NCBI GenBank assembly: GCA_016703945.1
Contig: JADJBC010000007.1
Span: forward strand, 233,726 to 297,725
DNA length: 64,000 nt
Source: Candidatus Aalborgicola danicus
GTDB lineage: Bacteria; Pseudomonadota; Gammaproteobacteria; Burkholderiales; Burkholderiaceae_C
Reading direction: 5' to 3'
The first letter of the stretch is position 1. Every line of letters begins with the position of its first letter. Positions 8,209-16,160 of this stretch are shown piece by piece. Position numbers and translations under genes: made by a program. Below the pieces are notes generated by a model. The model was given only the letters and a program-made list of their open reading frames with translations, had not been told where the DNA came from and did no database searches.

Positions 8209-8445
8209 ATGGACAGCAAAACACTACCGAAGGCCATCAGAGCAGCCATCAACCGTAGGGCGTTCAATGCGGCAATTGCGGACGTCTATCCAGCTCTCAA
8301 ACAAGACCTGGAACAGCGGGCGCACTTACTGATGAAGCAGCCACATGCGACGATAGATGAGGTTATCGCGGGCCTAGATTCTGACCCTTACGTGCAGACG
8401 TTTGCACGCCTTGACCAAGCAGGGCTTGGACGTATCGGGTGTTGA
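8209..8445 (+). CDS. Hypothetical protein, 78 aa, downstream of capsid
   Basis: Not recognised. Basic N-terminus (LPKAIRAAINRRAFNAAIADV) followed by a helical acidic region. It is probably translated from the capsid transcript, 37 bp behind it, and ends just before a strong terminator at 8484. Size and position would fit a head-tail or decoration protein, but no motif supports this. Confidence 0.45.
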   Translation: MDSKTLPKAIRAAINRRAFNAAIADVYPALKQDLEQRAHLLMKQPHATIDEVIAGLDSDPYVQTFARLDQAGLGRIGC

Positions 8446-8483
8446 CATCGGCGATTAGGCCCGACCGCAAGCCAACAACGCAG

Positions 8484-8511
8484 AACCCGGCCATCGTGCC
8501 GGGTTTTTTTT
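8484..8511 (+). terminator. Rho-independent terminator closing the capsid operon
   Basis: Perfect 8-bp stem aacccggc/gccgggtt with a 6-nt loop, followed by eight T. It ends the rightward transcript that includes the capsid gene. Confidence 0.9.
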
Positions 8512-8575
8512 GTTCAGTTGGCAGCTTGCACGCTGCGCGACTGGGGACAAATAGCGCCCGGTACAATGCTTCGCC

Positions 8576-8869
8576 ATGGGACCACGGGGACCAGTATCCA
8601 TGGCGCTGATCGATGCGGTTGCAGCGCTGGCAACGCCCGCCAAGGGACCAACGTTCCGTGAGTTGATCAATTTTGCCCAAGTCGGCAAAATCGCAGCCCG
8701 TCACACAGTCCCAAAATTGGTACGTTGCGGAGTCCTAACAATTGCCCGCACACGACGCGTCACCTACCGCAATCGCCCTGTTGCTGAGTACGCATTAGCG
8801 CAGCGCCCAACCGAGCAGACCGCCGCCGCTGGTGTTGACCTGGCAGCGGCCCTGGCGCACTGGCGTTAA
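8576..8869 (+). CDS. Small winged-helix-like regulator, 97 aa
   Basis: Probable DNA-binding protein. The segment KGPTFRELINFAQVGKIAARHTVPKLVRCGVL reads as a helix-turn-helix followed by a wing (TRRVTYRNRPVAEYAL), as in small winged-helix proteins of phage-like elements. It has its own transcription unit between the terminator at 8484 and the element's right end. That is a common place for a repressor or excision regulator. ATG 8600 (MALIDAV) is an alternative start. Assignment rests on pattern only. Confidence 0.5.
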   Translation: MGPRGPVSMALIDAVAALATPAKGPTFRELINFAQVGKIAARHTVPKLVRCGVLTIARTRRVTYRNRPVAEYALAQRPTEQTAAAGVDLAAALAHWR

Positions 8870-8967
8870 GCGATTTCCATTTAGGTGCGACCACTCATCA
8901 CCTGTGAGCCGATTTATTGTGTGTGTCAGTTGGTGTACATTAGCGCCTAGTGGAGTCCGGGTTGGGG

Positions 8968-9012
8968 CTGTTAATCCGTAGGTCCCTGGTTCGAGCCCAG
9001 GTCGAGGAGCCA
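8968..9012 (+). other. attR: 3' fragment of tRNA-Asn (GTT)
   Basis: The 45 nt from the anticodon loop (ctgttaatccg) through the variable loop, the T arm (cctggttcgagcccagg) and encoded CCA match the 3' half of betaproteobacterial tRNA-Asn. The bases upstream do not form the D arm or 5' acceptor strand, so this is not a complete gene. This is the standard footprint of integration into a tRNA 3' end. The intact tRNA-Asn is expected just left of base 1, beyond the integrase. Confidence 0.85.
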
Positions 9013-9033
9013 AATTAGCCTTACCGCTACTGG

Positions 9034-9070
9034 AAACCCTGCTATTTAATCGATAGCAGGGTTTTTTCTT
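9034..9070 (+). terminator. Rho-independent terminator behind tRNA-Asn fragment
   Basis: 12-bp perfect stem (aaaccctgctat/atagcagggttt), 7-nt loop, then a T-rich tract. It lies 22 bp after the tRNA CCA end and is probably the original chromosomal tRNA terminator. That supports the element boundary at about 9012. Confidence 0.85.
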
Positions 9071-9134
9071 TTGAACTGGGCTGGCAACGGACTAGCGGCC
9101 CCGTCCAATTCACTAGCAACACAATAGGCCAACC

Positions 9135-9434
9135 ATGCAATTCGACTCCAACACCCTTCCTATACTGGCCAATGAAGCTGCCGCGGCGTTGCGCGCCGCA
9201 AGTTCCAAAACCAAGGCAGAGAACGCGCAACGAATTGCAGCATTGCGCGAAGGTGCGTCTGACGGCCAAATTGCCGAGCACATCCGAGGCATGGTTGCGG
9301 CGACCATGTCCAACCTGTCGACTCATGCGACGGAAAACACTCTTGAACATGCGACCCACTGGCAACAATGGGCGCTTGAAGTCGCCGATGAACTTGCCGT
9401 GGCCCGCGATTCGATGGGCACCGCGAATCACTAA
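9135..9434 (+). CDS. Hypothetical protein, 99 aa, helical
   Basis: Not recognised. Almost entirely predicted helix, Ala-rich (NEAAAALRAASSKTKAENAQRIAALREG) with a second segment HATHWQQWALEVADELAVARDS. It lies between the tRNA terminator and the convergent phosphatase gene. It could be chromosomal or a remnant of another tRNA-targeted insertion. Confidence 0.4.
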   Translation: MQFDSNTLPILANEAAAALRAASSKTKAENAQRIAALREGASDGQIAEHIRGMVAATMSNLSTHATENTLEHATHWQQWALEVADELAVARDSMGTANH

Positions 9435-9485
9435 AGGGGTCATCTGCGCCAGCACATTGCGCAATTTGCTCCACAGAACGGTCTT

Positions 9486-9983
9486 TTACATCGGCGCGAT
9501 TTTTGATTTCCCCTGGTTCAAGTGGAGCAACAAGCCATCGCAGGCGTCCTCCACAAGGTCCAGCACCTGCTCAAATCCCGTGGCTCCGCCGTAATAGGGG
9601 TCCGGCACCACGGGGTTGTCCATCGTCAGACAAAACTCAGTCAACCGACGCACCTTGTGCTGATACCCCGGTGGGCACATGTCTTGAACCAGGGCCAGGT
9701 TGTCCCAATCCATGACCAGAATCAGGTCGTGCCTCTCAAAATCTGCATCGGTAATCTGTCGTGCCCGCAGGTCAGCCAGCTCGTAACCCCGTTTCGCTGC
9801 ATATTTTTGGGAGCGTTCATCCGGTGGACTGTTGGGGTGGTAGTTGTGGGTGCCCGCTGAATCCACGGCTATGGAGACCTCCAGACCTCGCTGTTTCACT
9901 TTATGCCGAAACACGCCGTGTGCCGTCGGGCTGCGGCAGATGTTGCCCATGCAGACAAACAGGATAGAGCTGGGCGTTGTCAA
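9486..9983 (-). CDS. Low-molecular-weight protein-tyrosine phosphatase
   Basis: Cytoplasmic LMW phosphotyrosine phosphatase, 165 aa. It shows the N-terminal P-loop CMGNICRSP (C-x5-R) and the general acid loop PDPYYGG near the C-terminus. Members dephosphorylate tyrosine kinases of polysaccharide export or arsenate, among other substrates. The best start is TTG 9983 (then TTPSSILFVCMGN), as no ATG or GTG fits. AAGGA lies about 9 nt upstream. The same frame stays open further upstream through a hexanucleotide repeat, but that extension is not phosphatase sequence. Confidence 0.9.
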   Translation of the reverse strand: MTTPSSILFVCMGNICRSPTAHGVFRHKVKQRGLEVSIAVDSAGTHNYHPNSPPDERSQKYAAKRGYELADLRARQITDADFERHDLILVMDWDNLALVQDMCPPGYQHKVRRLTEFCLTMDNPVVPDPYYGGATGFEQVLDLVEDACDGLLLHLNQGKSKIAPM

Positions 9984-10006
9984 AACAAGGTTCCTTCGAT
10001 CGGCGC

Positions 10007-10063
10007 GGTTGTGGTTGTGGTTGTGGTTGTGGTTGTGGTTGTGGTTGTGGTTGTGGTGGTGGT
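10007..10063. repeat. Hexanucleotide microsatellite (ggttgt)8
   Basis: Eight perfect copies of ggttgt at 10007-10054, followed by ggtggtggt. It lies 24 bp upstream of the TTG start of the tyrosine phosphatase, between it and the SRAP remnant. Hexamer arrays change length by slippage, so this could modulate promoter spacing. A change of whole units would not shift a reading frame. Confidence 0.95.
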
Positions 10064-10065
10064 GA

Positions 10066-10369
10066 GCATATCGGGTGGAAAGGGGCGCTTGAAATCCATG
10101 CTTGCGCCACAGGGTGCGTCCAGCCAGGCAGCATATTGGCTCGGCTCCAGACCGATCGGTGGAGCCGTGCGGAACCCGCCCGAAAAGACCGTGCAGCGCA
10201 TCGTGCCTCAGAACAGCCGTGTTCCCCGCCTCAGCAAACGGGTTACGCGTACAAAGCTGCACAAGTAGCCGGGCCATCGATCGTAGCGGCCCCGGTCATC
10301 GGGTGGCGCTACACCAAACCGCCGTAGGTACCGCTCGCGTTCCTTGATGCCTTGGCAGTGACTGCACAT
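10066..10369 (-). pseudogene. SRAP (YedK/HMCES-like) gene remnant
   Basis: Decayed SOS-response-associated peptidase family gene. HMCES/YedK proteins form a covalent cross-link with abasic sites through Cys2. The N-terminus starts at ATG 10369 as MCSHCQGIKERERYLRRFGV and keeps Cys2. After WPGYLCSFVR the frame breaks. A middle piece (ALHGLFGRVPHGSTD) appears in a second frame. The C-terminus (QYAAWLDAPCGASMDFKRPF) is in a third frame and runs into the microsatellite. More than half of the usual 220 residues, including the central catalytic region, is missing, so this is a true remnant rather than a sequencing artefact. Confidence 0.75.
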
Positions 10370-10599
10370 GGGCACATCGTAGCCAAGTTGAACAACAACT
10401 CTTCGGGACTGGTTATGGTCGCGATGAATTGACGGCCGTGGCAAACCAACGGAAATGCGCGACGCTATGTCGTAGCAATCATGGTGTTCCATCGACTGTG
10501 GTCGAGCCAGCGCAAATAGCATTTGGCAGGCTTGGCTTCAAAAAGCCTGAAAATAGGAGCGTTTAATCATTGACTCGATAATTTGTAGGGAGTTTTGTG

Positions 10600-11526
10600 A
10601 TGCACTTTCAACAACTTTTTCTCAAGGCTCTGGTTACCGTGTTGGCCGCTTGGGCTACGCTGGCTTGGGCTGCCAAGGAGCCCACTGGCGACGGCTTGCT
10701 GGTAAAGGCCTACGAGGGCTCGAAGTTTGAGAGCATGAAGGAGCTGGGGTTCATCCAGCTTGAATTGCCCGTGGGGGAGCCTGAGCCCAATGCGGCGGGC
10801 GGTCTGGGCAGGACACAGGTGCTGGAAGGTTATGTCACCAAGGTGGACTACAACACGTCGGGTCTGAAGCGCTCAACACTAGAAATCGCACGCAACTATG
10901 AGCAGGCACTTGCGAGCGCCGGGTTTCAGCTGTTGTTTAAATGCTCTGGCAAGGCAAAGACCTGCGGCAAGCTCAAATTTGACCCTTTGTTTGGCGAATT
11001 TCCGTACTCTGATGAACACTACATGTTCGCCCGGGCGACGGATAAGGCCACATCCGATGTCCTTACGGTCGTGATTCGCGTCCCCGAGTCCCATCACCAT
11101 CACATTTTTGTGGTTCGGGCCAAATCCATGGATACCGGTATGGCCAAAGTAGATGCTTCCGCGATGGGCAAAGGCATTGAGCAAACCGGCCACATGGCGC
11201 TGTATGGCATTCAGTTCGAATTTGGCAAATCAACACTCAAACCGGAGTCTGCGCCGGTGCTCGCGGAGGTTGCTACGTTGCTGAAACAGTCCTCCAAGCT
11301 CAAACTGCACGTTGTGGGCCACACCGATAACGTCGGCACTTTTGAAGCCAATATGACCCTGTCCAAAGCCAGGGCTGCCACGGTGGTGGAGGCACTTGTG
11401 AAACAGCATGGCATTGCCGCAACCCGCTTGATGCCACACGGCGCTTCGTCGATTGCGCCGCTTTCCACCAATCGTACCGACGCAGGACGAGCCGAAAACC
11501 GGCGTGTTGAGTTGGTCGAGATGTAG
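10600..11526 (+). CDS. OmpA-family peptidoglycan-binding outer-envelope protein
   Basis: 308 aa. N-terminal signal peptide (LKALVTVLAAWATLAWA, cleavage after AWA). A middle domain of about 170 residues follows, with two Cys pairs (KCSGKAKTCGK). The C-terminal OmpA-like domain shows VVGHTDNVGTFEANMTLSKARAATVVEAL and NRRVEL, which bind diaminopimelate in peptidoglycan. GTG 10597 is also in frame, but TAGGGA with 8 nt spacing favours ATG 10600. An OmpA domain carried behind a non-barrel middle domain suggests a periplasmic anchor rather than a porin. Confidence 0.85.
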   Translation: MHFQQLFLKALVTVLAAWATLAWAAKEPTGDGLLVKAYEGSKFESMKELGFIQLELPVGEPEPNAAGGLGRTQVLEGYVTKVDYNTSGLKRSTLEIARNYEQALASAGFQLLFKCSGKAKTCGKLKFDPLFGEFPYSDEHYMFARATDKATSDVLTVVIRVPESHHHHIFVVRAKSMDTGMAKVDASAMGKGIEQTGHMALYGIQFEFGKSTLKPESAPVLAEVATLLKQSSKLKLHVVGHTDNVGTFEANMTLSKARAATVVEALVKQHGIAATRLMPHGASSIAPLSTNRTDAGRAENRRVELVEM

Positions 11527-11673
11527 TTCCGGCCAACCTCGTCAAGCCTCAGTCCCAGACCAGGGCAGACAGGCCAGTTGCTGTCAGAAACACGTGTCAA
11601 CCCATCTTCCTGCGTGGTCTGGGCTAGACCAGCCGCCATCTTTACCCATCAACCTCACCCAAAGGCCACACCC

Positions 11674-12156
11674 GTGGACGACAACTCTGAACTTGAATAC
11701 GCCGGCTTCTGGATACGCGTCTGGGCCAGCATCATCGACTCCGTCCTGGCCGCCGTCATCCTGTTGCCACTGCTCACCGCGGTTTATGGCACGGCGTATT
11801 GGGACAGCGACCGCTTCGTTCAGGGCCCCATTGATTTCCTTCTGTCATGGGTGGCCCCAGCGGTTGCGGTGTTGCTGTTCTGGGTGAGCCGACAGGCCAC
11901 CCCAGGCAAGATGGCAGTTGGAGCACGCATCGTCGACGCCATAACCGGCGGCAAGCCCAGCACGGGCCAATTGTTAGGCCGTTACGCCGGCTACTACCTG
12001 GCAATGATTCCCTTGTTCCTTGGCTTCATCTGGGTCGGCTTTGATTCGCGTAAACAAGGGTGGCACGATAAACTGGCGGGCACGGTGGTGGTGCGTAAGA
12101 AGGCGGGTACCACCCAGGCCGTCCAGTTTAGCAACGGTCGCGCCAGCGAAGACTAG
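11674..12156 (+). CDS. RDD-family membrane protein
   Basis: 160 aa. The RDD domain covers nearly the whole protein: RVWASIIDSVLAAVILLPLL (first helix with the R..D motif), a second helix (FLLSWVAPAVAVLLFWV), PGKMAVGARIVD and a third helix (YYLAMIPLFLGFIWVGF). It ends in the typical QGWHDKLAGTVVV. GTG 11674 gives the expected N-terminus a few residues before the first helix. RDD proteins are inner-membrane proteins of mostly unknown role, some linked to Na+/H+ exchange. A dispersed repeat follows directly at 12157. Confidence 0.85.
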   Translation: MDDNSELEYAGFWIRVWASIIDSVLAAVILLPLLTAVYGTAYWDSDRFVQGPIDFLLSWVAPAVAVLLFWVSRQATPGKMAVGARIVDAITGGKPSTGQLLGRYAGYYLAMIPLFLGFIWVGFDSRKQGWHDKLAGTVVVRKKAGTTQAVQFSNGRASED

Positions 12157-12213
12157 ATTGCTATTGAAATGTGAGCTACTTGCGCAATGGATTCGTGGGC
12201 TGTTGGCCGAAAT
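12157..12213 (+). repeat. Dispersed about 55-bp repeat, copy 1
   Basis: Copy of the repeat family described under findings: attgctattg, then a tagct-like centre, ttgcgcaat and a gattcgtgggct...ttggcc end. It begins directly after the RDD stop codon. The other copies are at 20737, 22625, 28907, 30669, 32949, 38973 and 55937. Confidence 0.7.
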
Positions 12214-12308
12214 GGTAGTGATACAGGAGCGCAGCGGACCGCTCGAAGGCCAATGTCCAGTTCTTGGCCGTCGTCTGAAACGATTTACACCATTGGGGCC
12301 AATACGGC

Positions 12309-12985
12309 ATGACGTCTCGAAAACACTTGTTGCTGGTTCTCGGCTGTGTGGCCAGCCTTTCTTCTGCCTGGGCCAACCAGTGTGAGAGCGGCCGCGCACA
12401 ATCGCCGATTGACATACGGGCCACATCCCTGCGCCCCCTGCCCCCGCTGGAATTTCGCTACCAGAGTGCTCCGCTGCGAATTGCGGACGATGGTCACACG
12501 GTCCGCGTGCGCTTTGCGCCGGGGCAGACGCTGCACATAGGGCGCGAGCGCTACACGCTGCAACAGTTTCACTTTCATACGCCCGGCGGCGACAGGATTG
12601 CCGGTGAAGAATTCCCCATGGCCACACACCTGCTGCACAAGAGTACATCCGGGCAGTTGTTGGCGGTGGTGGTGCTGTTTCGCATCGGCGCGGAGAATGC
12701 ACTGCTGAACACCCTGCTGGCGCTGATTCCGGCCCGGGCGGATGGCGACCACAGCCCGGCCGGTGTTCGCGTGGATGCAAACGCCTTGCTGCCAGCAGCA
12801 CGCGGCTACTACCAGTACCCGGGTCCCTCACGGCACCACCCTGCACCGAAGGGGTTGACTGGCTGGTGCTGAAGCAGCCGCTCGAACTATCCAGTGCCCA
12901 ATTGACGCGCTACCGCCAGCGTTTTGCCGACAATGCGCGCGCCGTGCATCCGGTGAACCACCGCGTGGTGCTGGAAAGTAGGTAA
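12309..12985 (+). pseudogene. Alpha-carbonic anhydrase, one frameshift
   Basis: Periplasmic alpha-type carbonic anhydrase (CO2 + H2O to bicarbonate), about 225 aa if restored. Signal peptide (HLLLVLGCVASLSSAWA). The zinc site shows FHFHTP and HLLH in their usual spacing, and QSPIDI is present near the N-terminus. After GYYQYPG the frame changes. The continuation SLTAPPCTEGVDWLVLKQPL and NHRVVLES lies in the next frame. Adding one G to the GGG at about 12823 joins the two. The deletion is in a homopolymer, so it may be technical. Confidence 0.8.
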
Positions 12986-13113
12986 CCAAGAGGCACGCCT
13001 GTAGGGGCCGATCGGTCCACTCTTGCGTCAGGTCAAGGTCGCTCGCCGCGCACCACGGAACAATGCTGCACGTGCCCTGCTGCGGCACACGAAACCCACT
13101 TCAGGAATCCGAC

Positions 13114-14289
13114 ATGCGCCTCCCTTCCGCCTTGGCCCCCATCCATCTGACACGCACGCAGATTGCCAGCGTGGCACTGCTCCTACTACTCCCAATGGTC
13201 GGCATCGCCTCGCCAGTCGCGGTCAAAAACGCCAAGGAAGTCCAGACGAAGGGTGTGGAGGTCACGGTTACCCCCGAAATGACGGGCGCCGGTATGGTGT
13301 CCAGTGGCGCCAAGTTGCCCTCCATCCCCCCGGTCACCGGCAGCCGCTCAAAGGCGGTTCCATCCTGGGGCAAACCACTGCCCTACCCCATCATGATTGC
13401 CGACCGGCGCAACAACCGCCTGATAGAAATCGCGCCGGACAAGACCATCCTCTGGGAGTTTCCCTCTCCCAATCTCAAGGTCTACCGCGGCAACGAGGAT
13501 GTCAACTTTTCTGCCGATGGCAAACAACTGGCGGTCAGCGAGGAAGACAACTTCGACGTGCACATCGTCGATTACGAGAAACGCGCGTTGACCTGGACCT
13601 ATGGCACGCCCGACCACCGTGGTAGCGGCCCTGGCCTGCTGAACTACCCGGATGACGCCCACCTGCTGGCAGATGGCCAATTCATCACGGCTGACATCCG
13701 CAACTGCCGGGTGGTAATCATCGACCCCAAGACCAATGCCGTCACCACCCAGTGGGGCACGCCGGGCAAATGCAAGCACAATCCGCCGTCGCAACTGGGG
13801 CACCCCAACGGCGCGACGCCCATGGAAAACGGCGATATTCTGGTGACCGAAATCAGCGAAGCCTGGATTTCGCGCATCACCCGCGACAGCAAGGTGCTCT
13901 GGAGCGTGAAGGCGCCTAACATCCGTTACCCATCGGATGCGTTTCCCACGGTCGATGGCAAGCAGATCATCGTGGCGGACTTCTGGAAACCTGGCCGGGT
14001 GGTGATCTTTGATCCCGCAACCCGCAAAATCACCTGGGAATACTTCGTCAAGGAGGGGGAAGGCATGCTGGACCACTCCTCCATCGCCCGTGAATTGCCG
14101 GAGACCGGGGACATCCTGGTGGTTGACGACCTCAATGACCGCGTGGTGGTGATTGACCGCAAGACCAAGGCCATCATCTGGCAGTATGGAGAGAAAGGGA
14201 AAAAAGGCTTCACCCCGGGTCTACTGAACTACCCCGATGGCGTTGATCTGGACGTGTTCCGCGATTGGAAAACGGCGCTGAAAAAATAG
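13114..14289 (+). CDS. Exported PQQ/NHL-type beta-propeller protein
   Basis: 391 aa. Cleavable signal peptide (TQIASVALLLLLPMVGIASPVA). The mature part is a series of about six repeats of the type TWTYGTPDHRGSGPGLLNYPDDAHLLADGQ / ILVTEISEAWISRI, ending in GPGLLNYPDG, as in propellers of the arylsulfotransferase-like or NHL class. ATG 13114 is preferred over the in-frame ATG 13063 because it gives a clean signal peptide and follows caggaa. Function is unknown. No haem- or quinone-binding residues are evident, so it may be a scaffold or sugar-binding periplasmic protein. Confidence 0.65.
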   Translation: MRLPSALAPIHLTRTQIASVALLLLLPMVGIASPVAVKNAKEVQTKGVEVTVTPEMTGAGMVSSGAKLPSIPPVTGSRSKAVPSWGKPLPYPIMIADRRNNRLIEIAPDKTILWEFPSPNLKVYRGNEDVNFSADGKQLAVSEEDNFDVHIVDYEKRALTWTYGTPDHRGSGPGLLNYPDDAHLLADGQFITADIRNCRVVIIDPKTNAVTTQWGTPGKCKHNPPSQLGHPNGATPMENGDILVTEISEAWISRITRDSKVLWSVKAPNIRYPSDAFPTVDGKQIIVADFWKPGRVVIFDPATRKITWEYFVKEGEGMLDHSSIARELPETGDILVVDDLNDRVVVIDRKTKAIIWQYGEKGKKGFTPGLLNYPDGVDLDVFRDWKTALKK

Positions 14290-14299
14290 AGGGAGGGGG

Positions 14300-14376
<77 letters not shown>

Positions 14377-14428
14377 AAAGCACAAAGGCCCGAAAGTAGT
14401 GTCACTCAAGGGCCTCTGCAAACAATAA

Positions 14429-14505
<77 letters not shown>

Positions 14506-14590
14506 ACAGCTAGTATTCTAACCGCACTGTAGCCGCGCCATTTAGGCGCCTTCATAAAATTGCATTCAAACTCGGGACTCACCGACTTCC

Positions 14591-15340
14591 ATGTCCATCC
14601 AACCCCCCTCATTGCCGTGGCTGGAGCCCGGCGACCCATTTCCACCTGCCGCAAGAGCATGGAATGTTGCATCTGAAGCGCCAGGACTTTTGGCGGCTGG
14701 TGGCGACCTGTCGGTAACCAGTCTGAAGCGCGCCTACGCCGCAGGCATTTTTCCATGGTTCAGTGAGGGCCAACCGATTTTGTGGTGGAGTCCCGATCCT
14801 CGCATGGTCCTGCAGACGCGCAGCTTCCGACTGCACCGGTCCTTTCGCAAGACCTTGAAGCACTTTTCACAAAACTCGGCCTGCGAAGTGCGGTTCGACA
14901 CCGCTTTTGCAGACGTCATTGGCGCCTGCGCCAACAGTTCCCGGAATGGACAAGCAGGCACCTGGATTTTGCCCGCCATGATTCAGGCGTATATCCACCT
15001 TCATCAGGCCGGGCACGCTCATAGCGTAGAAACTTGGGTCGATGGACGATTGGTGGGTGGACTCTATTGCATCGCCATAGGCAAGGCCGTTTTCGGAGAG
15101 TCCATGTTCACCCTCGTGCCCGACGCATCCAAGATTGCTCTGGCCGCATTGGTCGGTTTTTGCCGCGAACACGCGATTGCAGCCATTGATTGTCAACAAA
15201 ACACCGGCCACTTGGCATCCTTAGGGGCGGCAGAAATGCCGCGTGACGCATTTTTGGACCAAATCCAGAGCGCGCAACAAGCCACCGCCATCGATTGGCA
15301 CTTCAGCCCCCTATACTGGAATCACATTTTGTCTGCCTGA
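14591..15340 (+). CDS. aat: Leucyl/phenylalanyl-tRNA-protein transferase
   Basis: Attaches Leu or Phe from aminoacyl-tRNA to proteins with N-terminal Arg or Lys, making them substrates of ClpAP through ClpS (N-end rule). 249 aa with the family blocks AAGGDLSVTSLKRAYAAGIFPWF, ILWWSPDPRMVL, HSVETWVDGRLVGGLYCIAIG, FGESMFT and the CQQNTGHLASLGA ending. Start ATG 14591 matches the family. It is followed within 10 bp by bpt, the second N-end rule transferase, as is usual in betaproteobacteria. Confidence 0.95.
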   Translation: MSIQPPSLPWLEPGDPFPPAARAWNVASEAPGLLAAGGDLSVTSLKRAYAAGIFPWFSEGQPILWWSPDPRMVLQTRSFRLHRSFRKTLKHFSQNSACEVRFDTAFADVIGACANSSRNGQAGTWILPAMIQAYIHLHQAGHAHSVETWVDGRLVGGLYCIAIGKAVFGESMFTLVPDASKIALAALVGFCREHAIAAIDCQQNTGHLASLGAAEMPRDAFLDQIQSAQQATAIDWHFSPLYWNHILSA

Positions 15341-15350
15341 TGCCTATCCC

Positions 15351-16160
15351 GTGACAGACCTCAAAGATTTTCCGTTACAAACACTGCAGTTTTATGCAAC
15401 GGCTCCGTACGATTGCAGCTATCTGCCCGACCGACAAGCACGTTCACAAGTTGCCACTCCCAGCCACCTGATCAACAATTCGACGTATTCGGAACTTGTC
15501 AGCGAGGGCTTTCGCCGAAGTGGCATGTTTACCTACCGGCCGCATTGCGATGGCTGCCAAGCGTGCACGCCGCTGCGGGTTTTGACTGCCCGGTTTAATC
15601 CGAACCGAAGCCAGCGGCGAGCCTGGAACCGGCATCACACCTTGACTGCCCGCGTTTTGAAACTCGGTTTCGTCGCAGAACACTATGCCTTGTACCTGCG
15701 ATATCAAAACAGCCGGCACGCGGGCGGTGGTATGGACGAAGACAGCGTGGACCAATACACGCAGTTTTTGCTGCAGAGCCGTGTCAATTCACGCTTGGTG
15801 GAGTTTCGTGAGACCAGCCCGGATGGCCGCGCTGGCGCGTTAAAAATGGTGTCCATACTGGACGTGCTCGATGATGGCCTTTCTGCGGTCTACACTTTTT
15901 TTGAACCCGACGAGGCGGCGAGCTACGGCACATTTAACGTCTTGTGGCAAATTCACCAGGCAAAACAATTGGGCTTGGCGTATGTGTACCTGGGTTATTG
16001 GATTCAGGACAGCCCAAAAATGAATTACAAAGCGCGGTTTGCGCCCCTGCAACTACTCGTCGATGGCGTGTGGTGCGAGCGCGGGGCATTGCCCTCTCAC
16101 CGCGACGGTCGGCCTGAAGAAGCCGATACCCGAAATCCCACTGTTAGAACCCATGACTAA
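15351..16160 (+). CDS. bpt: Aspartate/glutamate leucyltransferase
   Basis: Bpt/ATE1-like enzyme that transfers Leu to N-terminal Asp or Glu (N-end rule). 269 aa. The N-terminal Cys-containing segment YDCSYLPDRQARSQVA, the C-x2-C pair HCDGCQACTPLRV and the GNAT-like C-terminal half (YLGYWIQDSPKMNYKARFAP) are all present. GTG 15351 gives the expected N-terminus (TDLKDFPLQTLQFYATAPYDC). The open frame continues upstream into aat but without homology. It is translated from the aat transcript. Confidence 0.93.
   Translation: MTDLKDFPLQTLQFYATAPYDCSYLPDRQARSQVATPSHLINNSTYSELVSEGFRRSGMFTYRPHCDGCQACTPLRVLTARFNPNRSQRRAWNRHHTLTARVLKLGFVAEHYALYLRYQNSRHAGGGMDEDSVDQYTQFLLQSRVNSRLVEFRETSPDGRAGALKMVSILDVLDDGLSAVYTFFEPDEAASYGTFNVLWQIHQAKQLGLAYVYLGYWIQDSPKMNYKARFAPLQLLVDGVWCERGALPSHRDGRPEEADTRNPTVRTHD

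Noticed and set aside
9984..10277. Upstream extension of the tyrosine phosphatase frame with His-Asn repeats
   Set aside because: This is the translated hexanucleotide microsatellite and a piece of the SRAP remnant, not phosphatase sequence.
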